DNA from: Epiperipatus broadwayi
Taxonomy: Eukaryota; Onychophora; Udeonychophora; Euonychophora; Peripatidae
Length of the DNA: 64,000 nucleotides
Assembly: GCA_028023455.1 (NCBI GenBank)
Contig: JAQFVV010000055.1
Location: 5,982,030 to 6,046,029 of the forward strand
Direction of reading: 5' to 3'
A program made the translations under genes and the position numbers. Below the pieces are notes generated by a model that saw only the letters and a list, made by a program, of their open reading frames with translations, made no database searches and was not told the DNA's origin. Every line of letters starts with the position of its first letter. Position 1 is the stretch's first letter. Positions 11,936-23,300 of this stretch are shown one piece after another.

Positions 11936-13114
11936 TTTCCTTTACTATACATAAGCCTATTTCAGGACAGCTATATAACGAAGCTGTGATATATACAGTA
12001 TCAATATACCCTTCTTCAAAAAAGCATAAAATTTAATAAATTTAATAAATTTTAGATATTGTAGCTGCCATTTTTTCAATCTAGAAATTCAGTATGTGAT
12101 CATGTTAATTAATAACGTTTCTTCACCTTATAGTGGAAAGCATATACATTTTATTATATGCTTTATTATTCTTTCCAAATTTGATGTGTACAGTATTTCA
12201 CTTAGTAAAATGTTTTCTAAAGTAAAGCTAAAACTTCTACGAGATTTGTAAAGTATATTAGTGGCAGAAAAAAAAAAAAAAAAGAACTGTAAATCATTTT
12301 TATATTGTACCAGAAAGCTTAAAAGTTTGAATAATCTGAAATGGGTAATGGAAAATAGAGCTAATGTTATACAGATTCCAAAGTCGATACAGACTTAAAA
12401 ACATCAAAACAACTAGAAAGACTGAAGTCTGTTAATAACTAGACTGCTATTTCATTCAGTTCCATAAGAAAAAAAAGTTATTGAAGGAAAAGAATATAGT
12501 GCAGAGCATATTTCATTATTCATTTTATTCAAAAAAATGAAGGTAAGTTTGTTAGTAATTTTTGAGTGAATGTTAATGAGTGAACAGACATTGTAAATAT
12601 ATATATAAGTATACTCTCTCAATTTATTATTAATAACTGCATTATTATTTTTTAATTCTGTTTATACTATAATCTTTATATATATATGCATGCTACATAC
12701 ATAGAAAAGCAAAAGCATCTGTGTAATATATATGGGCATGATGAAAAGACCTGTACATGGGCAATTCAGTATTCAATATATATATATTCTATTGTAAATA
12801 ACAAACATGATCTATATTATATACAATGTATGATGTATATAAGGAGGCTTGGATTAAAATATAGCAAATATCGCAGATCTAAACCTTAATTAAGAAATCC
12901 AACATTGAATATGTAATAAATAAGTCAACAAATCTTCAAATGTTTTCCTGAAGATTTGTGATGATGGTGTTTTAGTTGTATTTTTATATTGGACTATTTC
13001 CATCATCTAATATGAGTATTGAATGTCTTTAGAAAAATTTAGCTTTATTTAAATGATCCAAATACATTCAACTGTTAGTAATAGCACTTCGAACAGGTTA
13101 GTATATGCACAACA

Positions 13115-13148
13115 TTTCGAGAGATATTATTCTCCCCTTTTCTTCAAG
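13115..13148 (-). ncRNA. Hammerhead-like motif in the left arm of family E
   Basis: Minus strand reads CTTGAAGA, then a possible stem II of GGGAGA and UCUCUC around AUAAUA, then GAAA. The one-base insertion in CTGAAGA would be expected to damage the catalytic core, so this copy is likely inactive even though stem II is well formed. Confidence 0.4.
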
Positions 13149-13210
13149 TGTTGCTGGCCTGACCAGTGACAGTACTAGCATGGGATTTGAATCTGGACTT
13201 TTAGATTCTT

Positions 13211-13322
13211 TTTTTTTTTTTTTTAGTGTCATAGCATCGGCCGGGACACAAACCCGCAACCCGGGCAACTGCCTGCAAGTGCAAGGCAGTCGCGCTGACC
13301 TCTCGACCACCAATGCAAGACT
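13211..13322 (-). mobile_element. tRNA-derived SINE, minus-strand copy, with target-site duplication
   Basis: Minus strand reads: short leader, tRNA-like body with A-box-like tggtcgagagg and B-box ggttcgcgtcc-type sequence (here ggtttgtgtcc), then gctatgacact and a poly(A) tail (plus-strand T run 13209-13224). A near-identical copy is on the plus strand at 27471-27580. It is flanked by the 14-bp duplication acttttagattctt at 13197-13210 and 13323-13336, showing target-primed insertion into a tRNA-like module of the family E element. The class II (long variable arm) tRNA shape suggests a Ser- or Leu-type ancestor; that part is inference. Confidence 0.9.
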
Positions 13323-13594
13323 ACTTTTAGATTCTTGAGTATTGAATGTTAAGGTAATGCTCTAACCGAGCCAGATGTTGCTGGCCTGATCAGTGAGAGT
13401 ACTAGCATGGGATTTGAGCAGTTGGTTAGAGCATTACCTTAAAACTCAATACTCAAGAATCTAAGGGGTCCAGGTTCAAATCCCATGCTAGTACTAAGTT
13501 GGTTAGAATGCTACCTTAAAATTTAATACTCGAGAATCTAAAGGTTCAGGTTCGAATTTATTGCTAGTAATATCACTGGTCAGGCCAGCAACAC

Positions 13595-13628
13595 CTGAAG
13601 AAGAGGGGGGAATAATACTGCACGAAAC
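13595..13628 (+). ncRNA. Hammerhead-like motif in the right arm of family E
   Basis: CTGAAGA at 13595-13601 and GAAAC at 13624-13628 are intact, but the intervening stem II (agagggggg ... ctgcac) is badly paired in this copy. The inverted partner at 13115-13148 keeps the stem but not the core. Confidence 0.4.
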
Positions 13629-14025
13629 CCTGTGTATATACTAACCTGTTTGGTGTGCTATTACTAACATTGGAATATATTTAGAAAATTTAAATAAGGT
13701 TAAATTTTTCCAAAGACATTCAATAGTCATATCAGATGATGGAAATAGTCCAATATAAAAATACAACTAAATCTTCAATTAGCTATAAATAAATTTCAAA
13801 TTTATTTACATTTCGCTCAAAACATTTTAACCTATTCATAATAAGAAGAAACAAATATCTTCTTTTGCCCGTCTATTTTATAACTCTCGATACTAATAGA
13901 TATAATAATAAAGTCATGTTATCAAAAAAGTACCTATTAATAAAAATTATAATTTTAACAATAAAAAAAAAGATAATAACTTTCGGGATCGGTTACATAT
14001 CATAGCAATAAATAAGTTAACAAAC

Positions 14026-14135
14026 CTCGGCTAAAATTCCTAGAGCTTGAACGCTATATTGCGAGACATTATGATATATTTTGGAGACTTCCGGCTGCTC
14101 CTCAGGGACAGTGGATGAAATGTCGCTGAGTTCAC
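14026..14135 (-). CDS. DOP1: DOP1 exon
   Basis: 110 bp: two bases finishing Gly, then 36 codons ELSDISSTVPEEQPEVSKIY followed by HNVSQYSVQALGILAE. The first half is an acidic, low-conservation linker; YSVQAL-[GT]-[IL]-L-[AS]-E matches the family helix that precedes the LLAPLLD block. Acceptor AG is at 14136-14137; donor GT (GTTTGT) at 14024-14025. Phase at the 3' end is 0. Confidence 0.93.
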
Positions 14136-14210
14136 CTAAAGTAATTAAACAATTAAATTATTGAAATTTAATTTCGTACAAGTATACACTCTTCTTTGTA
14201 GGTTTCTTTC

Positions 14211-14834
14211 TCATCACATGACCACCACCTCTTATGCTTGTGTATAGCTGTTGTTAAAACAGGCAAAACTCACTATATATATATTGCCACACACAGCAAG
14301 CTAGAGTAATCAATATATATATATAGTGAGTCAATATATATAGTGTGTGTGGCAATATATATAGTGAGTTTTGCCTGTTTTAACAACTATACACAAGCAT
14401 AAGAGGTGGTGGTCATGTAATGTTTATTGGCTTAAAACCAATCCTGCCTAATAGGATAGTGGTGGCTATGGTTATTTAAGAACCAAAGATACCAATATGT
14501 ATGGGTACAGAACTGGGTTCAGACCCATATGACTATATAAGCTAATGGCTTGGATTGAAAACCTTAAGGTATTTCCAGTTTAAGACTCATAGTTTTGTAG
14601 TTAAATGGAGATAAAAGGTGGTTGCTGGAGGGTTGCATTAGATCCTAAGATCTAGATGCAGTGCTCTCAGATCCAAGGCTCCTCACTGACGAAGGCCTTA
14701 AGCCAGAAACTAGTCTGGGGATATTGGATGAGTAGATACTAGATGGGGATTTTATCCACAAACCTTCTGGTGTCCATTGATTACTCTAGCTTGCTGTGTA
14801 TGGCAATATATATAGTGAGTTTTGCCTGTTTTAG
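14211..14834 (+). mobile_element. Family B element: hairpin, unit and partial direct terminal repeat
   Basis: 14211-14297 is the inverted complement of 14341-14422 (catgaccaccacctcttatg and its complement). 14343-14380 and 14795-14834 are direct repeats sharing ggcaatatatatagtgag and ttttgcctgtttta, spaced 452 bp. Between them lie an attggcttaaaaccaat block, a gaactgggttcagacccata block, and the hammerhead-like core at 14686-14710. This layout (one unit plus a partial direct copy, with an inverted copy at one end) is what Penelope-like elements and retrozymes often show. No ORF. The same layout recurs at 41568-42150. Confidence 0.7.
14686..14710 (+). ncRNA. Hammerhead-like core in family B
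   Basis: CTGACGA (14686-14692), AGGCCTTAAGCCA with stem II GGC/GCC, then GAAAC (14706-14710), followed by TAGTCTGGGG. The minus-strand copy at 7087-7111 keeps the same fold with AACU/AGUU. Both the invariant core bases and the stem are satisfied. Stem III, if any, would be very short. Confidence 0.5.
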
Positions 14835-14879
14835 TTTTCTTTCTTTTAGTAAATTATCTATGTAATACCAGATCTAATT

Positions 14880-15060
14880 TAGAATAGCGGTAGAGTAGCA
14901 GACTCAAAAAATTCAAAGTTTCAGAATCAATACCCAGATGAGTATCCCCCCCCCCCCAATACTCACTCTGGTCCGATTAATTCTAGATAAAGCTGTTAAA
15001 TGCTCAATCAGTTATTAATGTACTCAAAAGCCATATGACCTTCTGAGCAATCAACCATAT
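14880..15060 (+). repeat. tRNA-like family D repeat
   Basis: Starts gaatagcggtagagtagcag, similar to gcagtggtagaatggtag at 16472 and aatgcagtggtagaaag at 40688. It may be an old tRNA-derived SINE, with an A-box-like start and a gaatcaataccc stretch in the B-box position. A poly(C) run (14947-14957) interrupts it. Boundaries are approximate. Confidence 0.4.
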
Positions 15061-15190
15061 AATTATTTTGACATAATACATTACTCCCGATAAGCCTATT
15101 ACAGATTTTGTTTTTTTAATTCTAGTAATATGTCTTTGTATAATAACTTACAATTGACTGCTAATGTTTAATTATTTATCGAATACCCAG

Positions 15191-15495
15191 GCAGTATTGT
15201 AATTATAAAGAGAAACTGCTTTAACATTTTTCACAGGCACTTTCAACATTGACAATGGCCAAACAATGTAGTTTTTTGACTATAGAGGGAACTCTCAAAC
15301 CTCAAAACAAGATAGGAACTTTATAAAGATAAGAACGTCCATCTTATCTTTAACCTAAATTCATAATAATATAGTCCCTATCTTGTGTTGAGGTTTGAGT
15401 TTCCTCTATAGTCAAAAACCTACATCGTTTGGCTATTATAAACATTTAATGTGCCTGTGAAAAAGGTTAAAGCCATTTCTCTTTATAATGCATTG
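15191..15495. mobile_element. Foldback element
   Basis: Arms 15191-15316 and 15376-15495 are inverted complements (ttgactatagaggga, aacctcaa, gtgcctgtgaaaa, tctctttataat and their complements). The 60-bp centre contains taaagataaga and tcttatcttta, itself a small hairpin that reappears at 16905-16935. No ORF. Confidence 0.8.
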
Positions 15496-16202
15496 CTGAC
15501 TTTATATAAATTCAAATTAAAATAGTAAGATACTATAAACAAGTATGTAAAAATAATATGTAGGTGCAATTATTAAAATCATTATTCAGAACAAAACCAT
15601 CTACAAAGTATCCACCTATGTGAAATCATTGATTTAAATTGTTTAAGGATACCCCTCCCCCCCCCAAGCAATCTCAAACCCTGATGACTCATAAAGATTT
15701 CATTCCTTGACAGTTGTTTTAAATACAATTTCAATGAAAGGATTCTTTTAGGAAGGTCATCTTGCTTTCTGTTTTTTAAAATCCTATTTTGTTGGAAAAT
15801 TCTATTGATGTGGATACTAATTAGTGCATTGAGGCATCTCATATGCCTAAGTTTTTGCTCTTGTGATTTAGCTCAAAATTGTCGTGGAACAAGCCAACAT
15901 GCTTTCATGAAAGGCGGCATTCGTTTTGGAAGGTAGTTTTAATTTTTATGGATACAAACAAACTAAATTAATATTTCTAAAGTAGAAATATATATCAAAT
16001 AAAGGTATTAGAGATTTTTGATGTATATAATTTTGTCTTAGGATTTACTCTGACGATTGCAGATTGAATTTACAACTATGATCTTGAAATGGAAGTTTAA
16101 GAACCGTGAAAAGATATTGCAGAGTGTAATAAAAAATGATGATTGACAGATTAGAATTTAATAGGTAGTGAACATTTTATATTACAAGGTGAATTAGTAT
16201 CT

Positions 16203-16620
16203 TGCCTGCAATTTAGTGCAGTAATAGAGTGGCACTCTGGAGTTAAGGTCCATGAATTGCAGACGAGCTCTGTCTTATTGGTGTTCAAACTTCTTACGAA
16301 TTCTGTACCTATAAACCATTCATTTTGCTCTGCATAGTTTGGTGGAGCGATAGAGAAGATTTGGGGGCTCAAAGTCTATGGATAATGTTACAGTTTTGAC
16401 ATATGTAGTACTTGAACTTGTTACAAACTTCTGAACAGGAAATCATTTGATTTGTCCTGCAAGGTATGATGCAGTGGTGGAATGGTAGATTCATGAACTC
16501 ATGGTCCACGGATCGCAACCAAGCACTAAAACTTTTTATGAACTTCCAAGCAATATCTTGTTGAAATTTTATTGACGTACTTTCATCAGTTTTTTGAATC
16601 AGCTATGTTAGTTCAATCTC
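16203..16620 (+). repeat. Tandem tRNA-like family D copies
   Basis: Two or three irregular units: 16203-16340 (tagtgcagtaatagagtggc, then ggtccatgaattgcagac), about 16350-16400 (tggtggagcgatagagaag) and 16463-16620 (gcagtggtggaatggtag, ggtccacggatcgcaacc). They share position and sequence of A-box-like and B-box-like blocks and an aacttct[ta]acgaattc/aacttccaagcaat tail. An old SINE cluster is the best guess. Confidence 0.45.
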
Positions 16621-16815
16621 AATCCATAGTCATGTTTTCAACAAATGTGGTTTCAAGAAACTGTTTTTTTTTTTTAAAAAAAGTAAGTAAAAAAAATTAG
16701 AAATTAAAAAAAAAAAAATTAATATTTTAAATTAACAATGCAACTAACTGCTAGTGCTGTGAACTCAAAAATGACATAAAAAATGGCTGCCACTATCTTC
16801 TTTAGTTAATACTTA

Positions 16816-16945
16816 TATAAGGCTAAAACCTCAGTACATGCGCCTTGAGTGCTTAATTTTGGCAAGAGAGACCTCTACAAATCATAACGCAAGATTCGAC
16901 TTTATAAAGATAAGAGGGACCCTCTTATCTCTAACCTATTTTCTT
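16816..16945. repeat. Chimeric foldback relative
   Basis: The first part (aaggctaaaacctcagtacatgcg, then gagagacctctacaa) resembles the arm of 3588-3765. The second part (gactttataaagataagagg, then ctcttatctctaaccta) resembles the centre of 15191-15495. It appears to be a fusion or a common ancestor of the two hairpin families. Confidence 0.5.
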
Positions 16946-17479
16946 AATTATATAGGAAAATCTAAAGCATATTGATTTGGGAGCATGAAGCTAATAAATT
17001 CTTCACTGATTAAGTCCACTGTTTCTGTTAAACATTAAGTAAAGTAGATTGAAATATATAGAGTTCATAATATGGAGGTATTTTTGGTATTTCATCAATA
17101 ATATTAATGACAGGTAAAATGAAGCAAAAGAAGTGAGAATTTTTTTTTTAAGAGTGATGTTTTAATATTTTTAATTTGTAAATTAAATTCTATCACTTGC
17201 ATACTGGTACATGTTAAAAACAATTGCACTATATATATGTATAAGACTTGAGTGCATTAAAAATATAAATACGGTATGCTACTAACGGCGAATTTTGATA
17301 ACTGCACAAACAAGTGAAACTAAATGATATGAATACAGGAGAGTATTATTAATATAATCATTAAAATATTGATGGAAATGAAAAACTTCCATCCTTAGAG
17401 AGAACTGTAAACATCTTTTATCATTCTATTTATAATATATAGGGTATATGAGCACAGACTTTCACATGTCCCACCACTC

Positions 17480-17600
17480 ACCACTTCATATCACCGATAC
17501 ACTTCAACACAGATATGTCGAAAAAATAAATAATCACTAATATATGTATTTCATGCTAAACCAGCAATCATCAGTTGGTCCAGATTATCATCTCTACACA
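17480..17600 (-). repeat. Family F repeat with hammerhead-like core, copy 1
   Basis: Matches 47041-47140: tcgaaaaaataaataatcac, tgtatttc, taaaccagca, tcagttggtccagattatcat. The core CTGATGA...GAAA lies on the minus strand at 17549-17574. Confidence 0.65.
17549..17574 (-). ncRNA. Hammerhead-like core in family F
   Basis: Minus strand: CTGATGA, then TTGCTGGTTTAGCAT with stem II UGCU/AGCA (4 bp), then GAAAT. The sister copy at 47094-47119 has CTGACGA and an outer G-C pair where this copy has U-U. Confidence 0.4.
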
Positions 17601-18604
17601 TTCTATTTATAAATAGGTCATTAATATAAGGTATAAATAAGAGCTGTGCATAATACGCCTTGAACAATTCCTCGTGACATTATGTGATAAAATCAAATTA
17701 GTATATAGTATGGCTTATGTGAGTTATATATTATATACCTAATGTAAGGTATGCTTTACAATATAAAATTTTTTAACTCATTATAAGTTCCTGTTGTTTC
17801 AAAAGCATATCTGATATTTTCAAGCCACAGAATATGTGTACTGACACAGAAACACACTTTCATCATGTGTAATAACAAAAAAAATGGAAATAATTCTGAA
17901 GAATTACTTTTTTTCTTCCAATAAAGACAAAATAAAGTACACTATTACAATCACAAATCTCTTATAATAAAATAATTCACACAACTTCCTTCCTAACCGA
18001 ATACTGAGATTGTGATAAAACAGCTTGTATTTCTTTCAAAAAGAATTTATTAAAGTAATTTTTAAGCATTTTAAAGTTTTATTAACTGCAGCGTCATTTT
18101 TTATACTTCAAATGAAAAACTACAAAATCTATTTTTTTTCTTCAAAAGAATAAAAAAGAGAGTTCTGATTCTGTTCGATATTATGACAAGCAGGTAATCC
18201 AGTAATTTACAATCTGTGGAATGGTGGGAATATACAAAACATGCTCATATTCCTATAAAGAAAAATATGATACTATGGATTTTTCCAATTTCTTTTATCA
18301 GCACAATTTTTCATTTTAAATTCCACTACACCACAGCTATGTATCAGGGTAGACGCTGATATTTGCAATATAATAAGTTTAAAACGAGCAGCACGCCGAT
18401 AAATTTTAAAAAATTTTGAAAACTAATAAAGACATTTTCATGAAAGATATAAAAGTAAAAAAAAAAAAACATGTTTTGACAAATTATTTTTCTCATTGAG
18501 TATGTTTATTTATGATATGAAAAACATCATGATGTACCTGAAACTAATGTTATATATTGACAAACATTTATTTAAATTTGTTTTTACGGAAAGATACTCA
18601 CGGA

Positions 18605-18830
18605 TCAATTAAGTCCGATAACTTTAGAATAACAACTCACAAATCAGATTCTCAAAGAATCATTTAAATAAACTTGCAAATAGCATTTACTTTATTATAT
18701 CAAAACTAACGAGTAGATTGACATAGGTACAAGAAAATGGCATTATTTGCAAGTTTATTTAAATAATTCGATGGGAGTATGACTTGCGAATTATTATAAT
18801 AATACTTCCAGACTTAGTTTGTTGTAAGGT
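18605..18830. mobile_element. Foldback element, family G
   Basis: 18608-18690 and 18745-18830 are imperfect inverted complements centred on aaataaacttgcaaat and atttgcaagtttattt. A single-arm relative is at about 25700-25790 (aattatttaaatgaactagc, then atatcaatgtcaac). No ORF. Confidence 0.6.
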
Positions 18831-19528
18831 ATAGGTTTATATTATTAGTATTGCTTATTTGGTAAATCATACTTTATTTAAGCTATGTTTAACATTATTA
18901 GAAGAAAAACAAAAATATTTGGAAAAAAATCACTAACAATATTGATTATGACATAATTTAATTGTGATAATTGTTATATGATGGAACCAATTAATTAGCT
19001 CAACATAATTAATAAATAAATAATAGCAACAAACTCTTCAGGGACTTAACACGAGGCATATACATTATTTTATTAGATCCAATCTTTCAAATATGAATAA
19101 AAAGGTGTTTGTGCATGAAGATTTATATCTTTCTTTGGCGGCGGCAATAAAACAATGCAATTTATCAATCACATACTAATGTCCAATATATTTGAATCAA
19201 AATCTAATACTATCGAGAAGAACAATAATATATATATATATTATTCAGTGTTTGTCCATGTTAAAAGTAATTCTGCATTATATCTTGGTGTCCAACAATA
19301 AGGATATTGTAAGCAATCTCACAGTGAACTTAGTCACATTTTGTCAGACTTCTAATGAAGTGGTAAACTCTGAGATTCTAGCTTCGTGAATCATGATTCC
19401 GCTTTGTCATTTCCGGTGAACAAATTTCTTATCAACTCCTTAGCAATAAACTATTCAATTATTATTAGGCTTATACTTGATATATACAAATCTAAAAATA
19501 ATTCTACTGCAAATAAAAACATAAATAC

Positions 19529-19652
19529 CTTCATTATCTAGTTCAGTCTGAGGACCAGGTTTAACTGCTAAATTTCGCCTTAGCCATGTAGTTTGTTCTA
19601 AAGATGAACCAGCGATGGTGTTACAAGCTTCGACAAGTTTCTGGGCAATATC
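19529..19652 (-). CDS. DOP1: DOP1 exon
   Basis: 124 bp: 41 codons plus one base. It begins DIAQKLVEACNTIAGSSLEQ and continues TTWLRRNLAVKPGPQTELDN. AGSSLEQTTWLRRNL-x-VKP is one of the most invariant stretches of DOP1 and was the clearest single identifier. Acceptor AG is at 19653-19654; donor GT at 19527-19528. The Gly codon G|GT is split into the next exon. Confidence 0.96.
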
Positions 19653-20300
19653 CTTAACAAAACAAAAAAAAAAAAAAAGAGAGCAAATATTTTATAAATA
19701 AAAAGAATAAACCCTAATTTAGAAAAAATTCAGAGACCTGAAAAAAAAAAAAACCCATTTATTAGTAAAAATTTAACTTTCTTAAACATGTGCTTAGGAC
19801 TGGGGAGGGGGGTATTAGTTCTATTTATTGCTTCAAAAAAAAAAAAAAAGCTGGGGCTCACTGCAATTGTCATAAAAAATATAAAAATGTGAATATTACA
19901 TTAATTTTAACTACATGAACAATAAAAAAATTGATTTATGCCATTTTTACACGTGTTATGTGTTTGCAGCTTTTATTGTACTTGAACATCTTTATTTATA
20001 AGCGTTATCATCGATCCAGAAAAAGTATAATAAGATGCATTCAAGACTACATTGTTGGTGTAGAAGATGACACAGCCAGTTTACAAATGGAAGAATAATT
20101 ACCGTACGTTTATCACAAAGCAATCAACCCGACCCCAAATTTCAATTCCCATCATTTTTGATTGTGAGATCATCTAAACGTTTACTTATCAAACTATAGA
20201 ATCAGTATTGAAGCCTTGAAAAACAAAATAATGTAATGTGCTAGTTGGAACAATATTGATGGCAGTTGTCGACTTTGCTAATATAGTATAGGGCCTATAT

Positions 20301-23300
20301 ATATTGTGCCCTTATCTATAGGTCATAATAAGGTAGAATGGTCAATTCCTAAAAAAATTTTATATTTTAAAATACGTTTGTGTAATATATTGATAATGGT
20401 ATGATCGATTAGATCTTATAGTACAATTTAAGGCTGAAAATACCTGGTATATAAAAGTGTAATGGATTATTTTAAAAGAAAACAGTTAAATAAAGCTTAA
20501 TTATATCCTTGCTTATGGTTGTAAAAGCTGGCCATATAAAATAATACAGTTATAAATAGTTAAAAGTATATTAATAATTCAAGTATGATATTTTAAAACT
20601 AATAAATTAAATAAATGCTATATGTAGTGTTATAATTATATTTAATAGTCAAAATTAATAGAGTATATTTTGAGATAAACTTTATGATGGTGAGAATTAT
20701 ATTTAGTTCTACATTTTTTAAATTATTTTCCAAATTTTTATAAAATATATTAGTTTTGGTAATTTAGACCGAGACGTAAATTAAAAAATCATCTGATAAA
20801 GTTAGTAATCATGTGACTGTATATTATATACCTTCACACACACGCTTGTTAGAATATAATAATAAAGTTTGTGAATTATAAAACTAAATATAATTGCTAT
20901 CTATCGTTAAAGTAAAAGTTGAAATATTAAATGATATTTTAATAATTGTTTTAAAGTTTAAATGATTTTGATAAAATTATAATTGAGTTAAAAATACTAT
21001 TTTAAGTAATATTTTAAATCATTACGTCATAAATTCTTTATTTTAAAAAAGTCTAGTCTGTTATAAAACTAAAAAAGTGTAAATTTGTTCGCGCTAAAAA
21101 GTAATTAACCAATCAACGGAGGTAATTTAGCAGACGAAATATAAGAATTAGACGGAGCGGGAGAAGGTAATGTGTAAGTAAAGGAAGGAGTAACATATTT
21201 TTTAGCTGTATAAGATCGTAAGCTAGAAAAGTGTTATAATTTTTAAAAATTTTATATTTATTTTAAAAGTTTTTAACATATAATATTTTGAACTGCCTTT
21301 AAATGAAGGGCTAATTTAAAAGTTTTCTTACCAGGATATTTTATTCAAGTTTAGCCAAAACCTTGCAGTAAAAATGGAAGTACTACAGAAAACAGTATAT
21401 AGAAGTTATGAGAAAGGAAAAATATTTGTAAAGTGCCTTGATACAGCTTTATTTATGCTCAACCAGAAACTTATAATTGTAACTCAGAGGAATATAATTT
21501 GGACGCTATACGGAAAACTTAAAAGAGAAGTTATTTGCCGTCAGAAAAATTTATGACGCACAAATTTATAAGGCTACTCTGAAGTTTTTTTATTCTTCTC
21601 TATGGGAAAATTAAGATGCGTATATCATAAAGAAAAAATTATGTAAAAGTTATAATGAAGAAAGAATGTTTATCTTTTTAAAGGAAACATTATAAAGTAT
21701 ATAGTACCAGAATTTTAAAAGAAGGAAAAAAGTTACAGAATAATAATATGAAAGAGCTATTGTGTTTTATGAAAAAGGAACAGAAAAACTTTCTCTAAGA
21801 AGAATTAAAAATATTATAAAGTGTTCATTAGAGAAATGCTTAATAAAGATAAAGATTTGGAAAATATAAATCTAATTTACTTAATGAAATGGATCCATGG
21901 AAACAGAAAATTTTACTGAATATTTAAATAAAAGTACCTAGAAGATGCATCATAAAAGTCACGCAGGAAAATATTAGCAGAAAATATTAGAAGAGAATAT
22001 GTAGACGTTTTCTTTACGGGATTAATTGATATCATAATTAATAATTGTATTAAATATTATAAAAAAAACCAAGGATTGTCATCTATGAATATTTATTAAA
22101 CAGAGCAATAATTGTTTTGCCTTAAAATTGAACAAGCAGGGAGAAGAACATTAAGTGACTGAAGAAGAAATAATAAACATTTTTTTTTAGCTTTAGTATG
22201 AACGGTTTTCAGGAAAATTTGATGAAGGAGTACAGTAAATATAGTTTGAATATTTTTTACTAATTTATTTTAAAATATAAAATGTTATGTGAGATTAGGG
22301 AAAACATAAAACATAAATTTAGTAATATTAAAATTTAAATATAATAGCTTGATAAAATTATAGAAATAGTGTTTAAAATAAAGTGTATGGATGTGAATCT
22401 TATATCTACAAGGATCAAATGGATGGTGAAGCCTACGGAACGCGATCGAGGAGATAAAGGTCGTTTGGTAATTTTAATAGTTGTTTATAATGCATAATGT
22501 ATTTTTTTAGATCATCTACTGACCTAAGAATGAAGTGTGAAAGTTTAAATTATATGTACACATTTTATACAACATTTTTAACATATTATGAGATAGGAGT
22601 AATTCGGATTATGCATACGACAATTTTTTTAAAGTATATTAATCATATAATTTAACATAACAATTGTGTGATTCTTTTGAACTTTCATGTGATAAAGTAT
22701 TCAGATATTTAAGTAGTTTGTATGACTAAATATACGGAGGAAAGTAGTAAGCAAGCTGTCTTATAGAACAGTGGAATAGTTTTAAAATAAATGAATTTTA
22801 TTATTGTTAGTAATGCAGATATGTATTTGTCGATGTACAGTATAGAAAAAATCTTGAGAAATAAGATCGGATAGTGACTTGGAAGTACTAGTGGAGAGGA
22901 AACCAAGATGATGTTTTTTTTTAAGAAATAGGAAAAATAAAGGATTTGGATCATATTTAGTTTTGTGTGATTTTCAGTATAGTTAACTAGGCCCTATAAC
23001 TGAACACATATAGTTTGGACAGTGTTTTTGCATATCTTTAAACTTTGGATGTTATAATAAAGCTGAAGAAATAGCTTTAGCATCGTTCCTATAATAGAGG
23101 TTGGTAGACAGGTAAAGGTCACTCCTCTATAGTGTCTTTTAATTCACTGTGCCATGATTGTCAAGGTATATGATGAGTAATATTCTAGTTGTATTTTGAT
23201 CCTATGCATCTATCTTCGCTATCCTTATTTCGTGAATCTGCATCGGTCAGAAAGATATTTTCAAAGAAATAATGAATAAAATAGAACTGAAGATATGTTA

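Larger units (their letters stand above)
12940..13768. mobile_element. Family E element: inverted arms, tRNA-like modules and hammerhead-like cores
   Basis: The left arm (about 12943-13190) and right arm (about 13560-13768) are inverted complements: gatgatggtgttttagttg, catcatctaatat, ctttagaaaaattt, ttcaactgttagtaat, caggttagtat and the core. The central part holds tRNA-like modules: one inverted (about 13323-13375) and two direct (about 13419-13485 and 13499-13558), with a D-arm-like ggttagagcattacctt and B-box-like ggttcaaatcc or ggttcgaattt. A likely 10-bp target-site duplication, aaatcttcaa, is at 12930-12939 and 13769-13778. A SINE has inserted at 13211-13322. Confidence 0.7.
7585..14025 (-). 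other. DOP1 intron, 6.4 kb
   Basis: Contains a Penelope-type 3' motif (about 7900-7990), a foldback element (10601-10873), a long-inverted-repeat element (10912-11935), and a family E element (12940-13768) carrying a nested SINE. The stretches 8000-10590 and 11940-12930 are AT-rich and hold only weak tRNA-like family D remnants (near 9050 and 9980). No gene is seen. Confidence 0.75.
14136..19528 (-). other. DOP1 intron, 5.4 kb
   Basis: Holds a hairpin plus family B unit (14211-14834), tRNA-like family D copies (14880-15060, 16203-16620), two foldback elements (15191-15495 and 18605-18830), a chimeric foldback relative (16816-16945) and a family F copy (17480-17600). Poly(C) runs lie at 14947-14957 and near 15656-15665. 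17610-18600 and 18840-19520 show nothing I recognise. Confidence 0.75.

Noticed and set aside
13098-13338. Overlapping ORFs on both strands around the SINE
   Set aside because: They arise from the GC-rich tRNA-like SINE and its poly(A) tract; the same peptide appears at 27421-27621 because the SINE is repeated.
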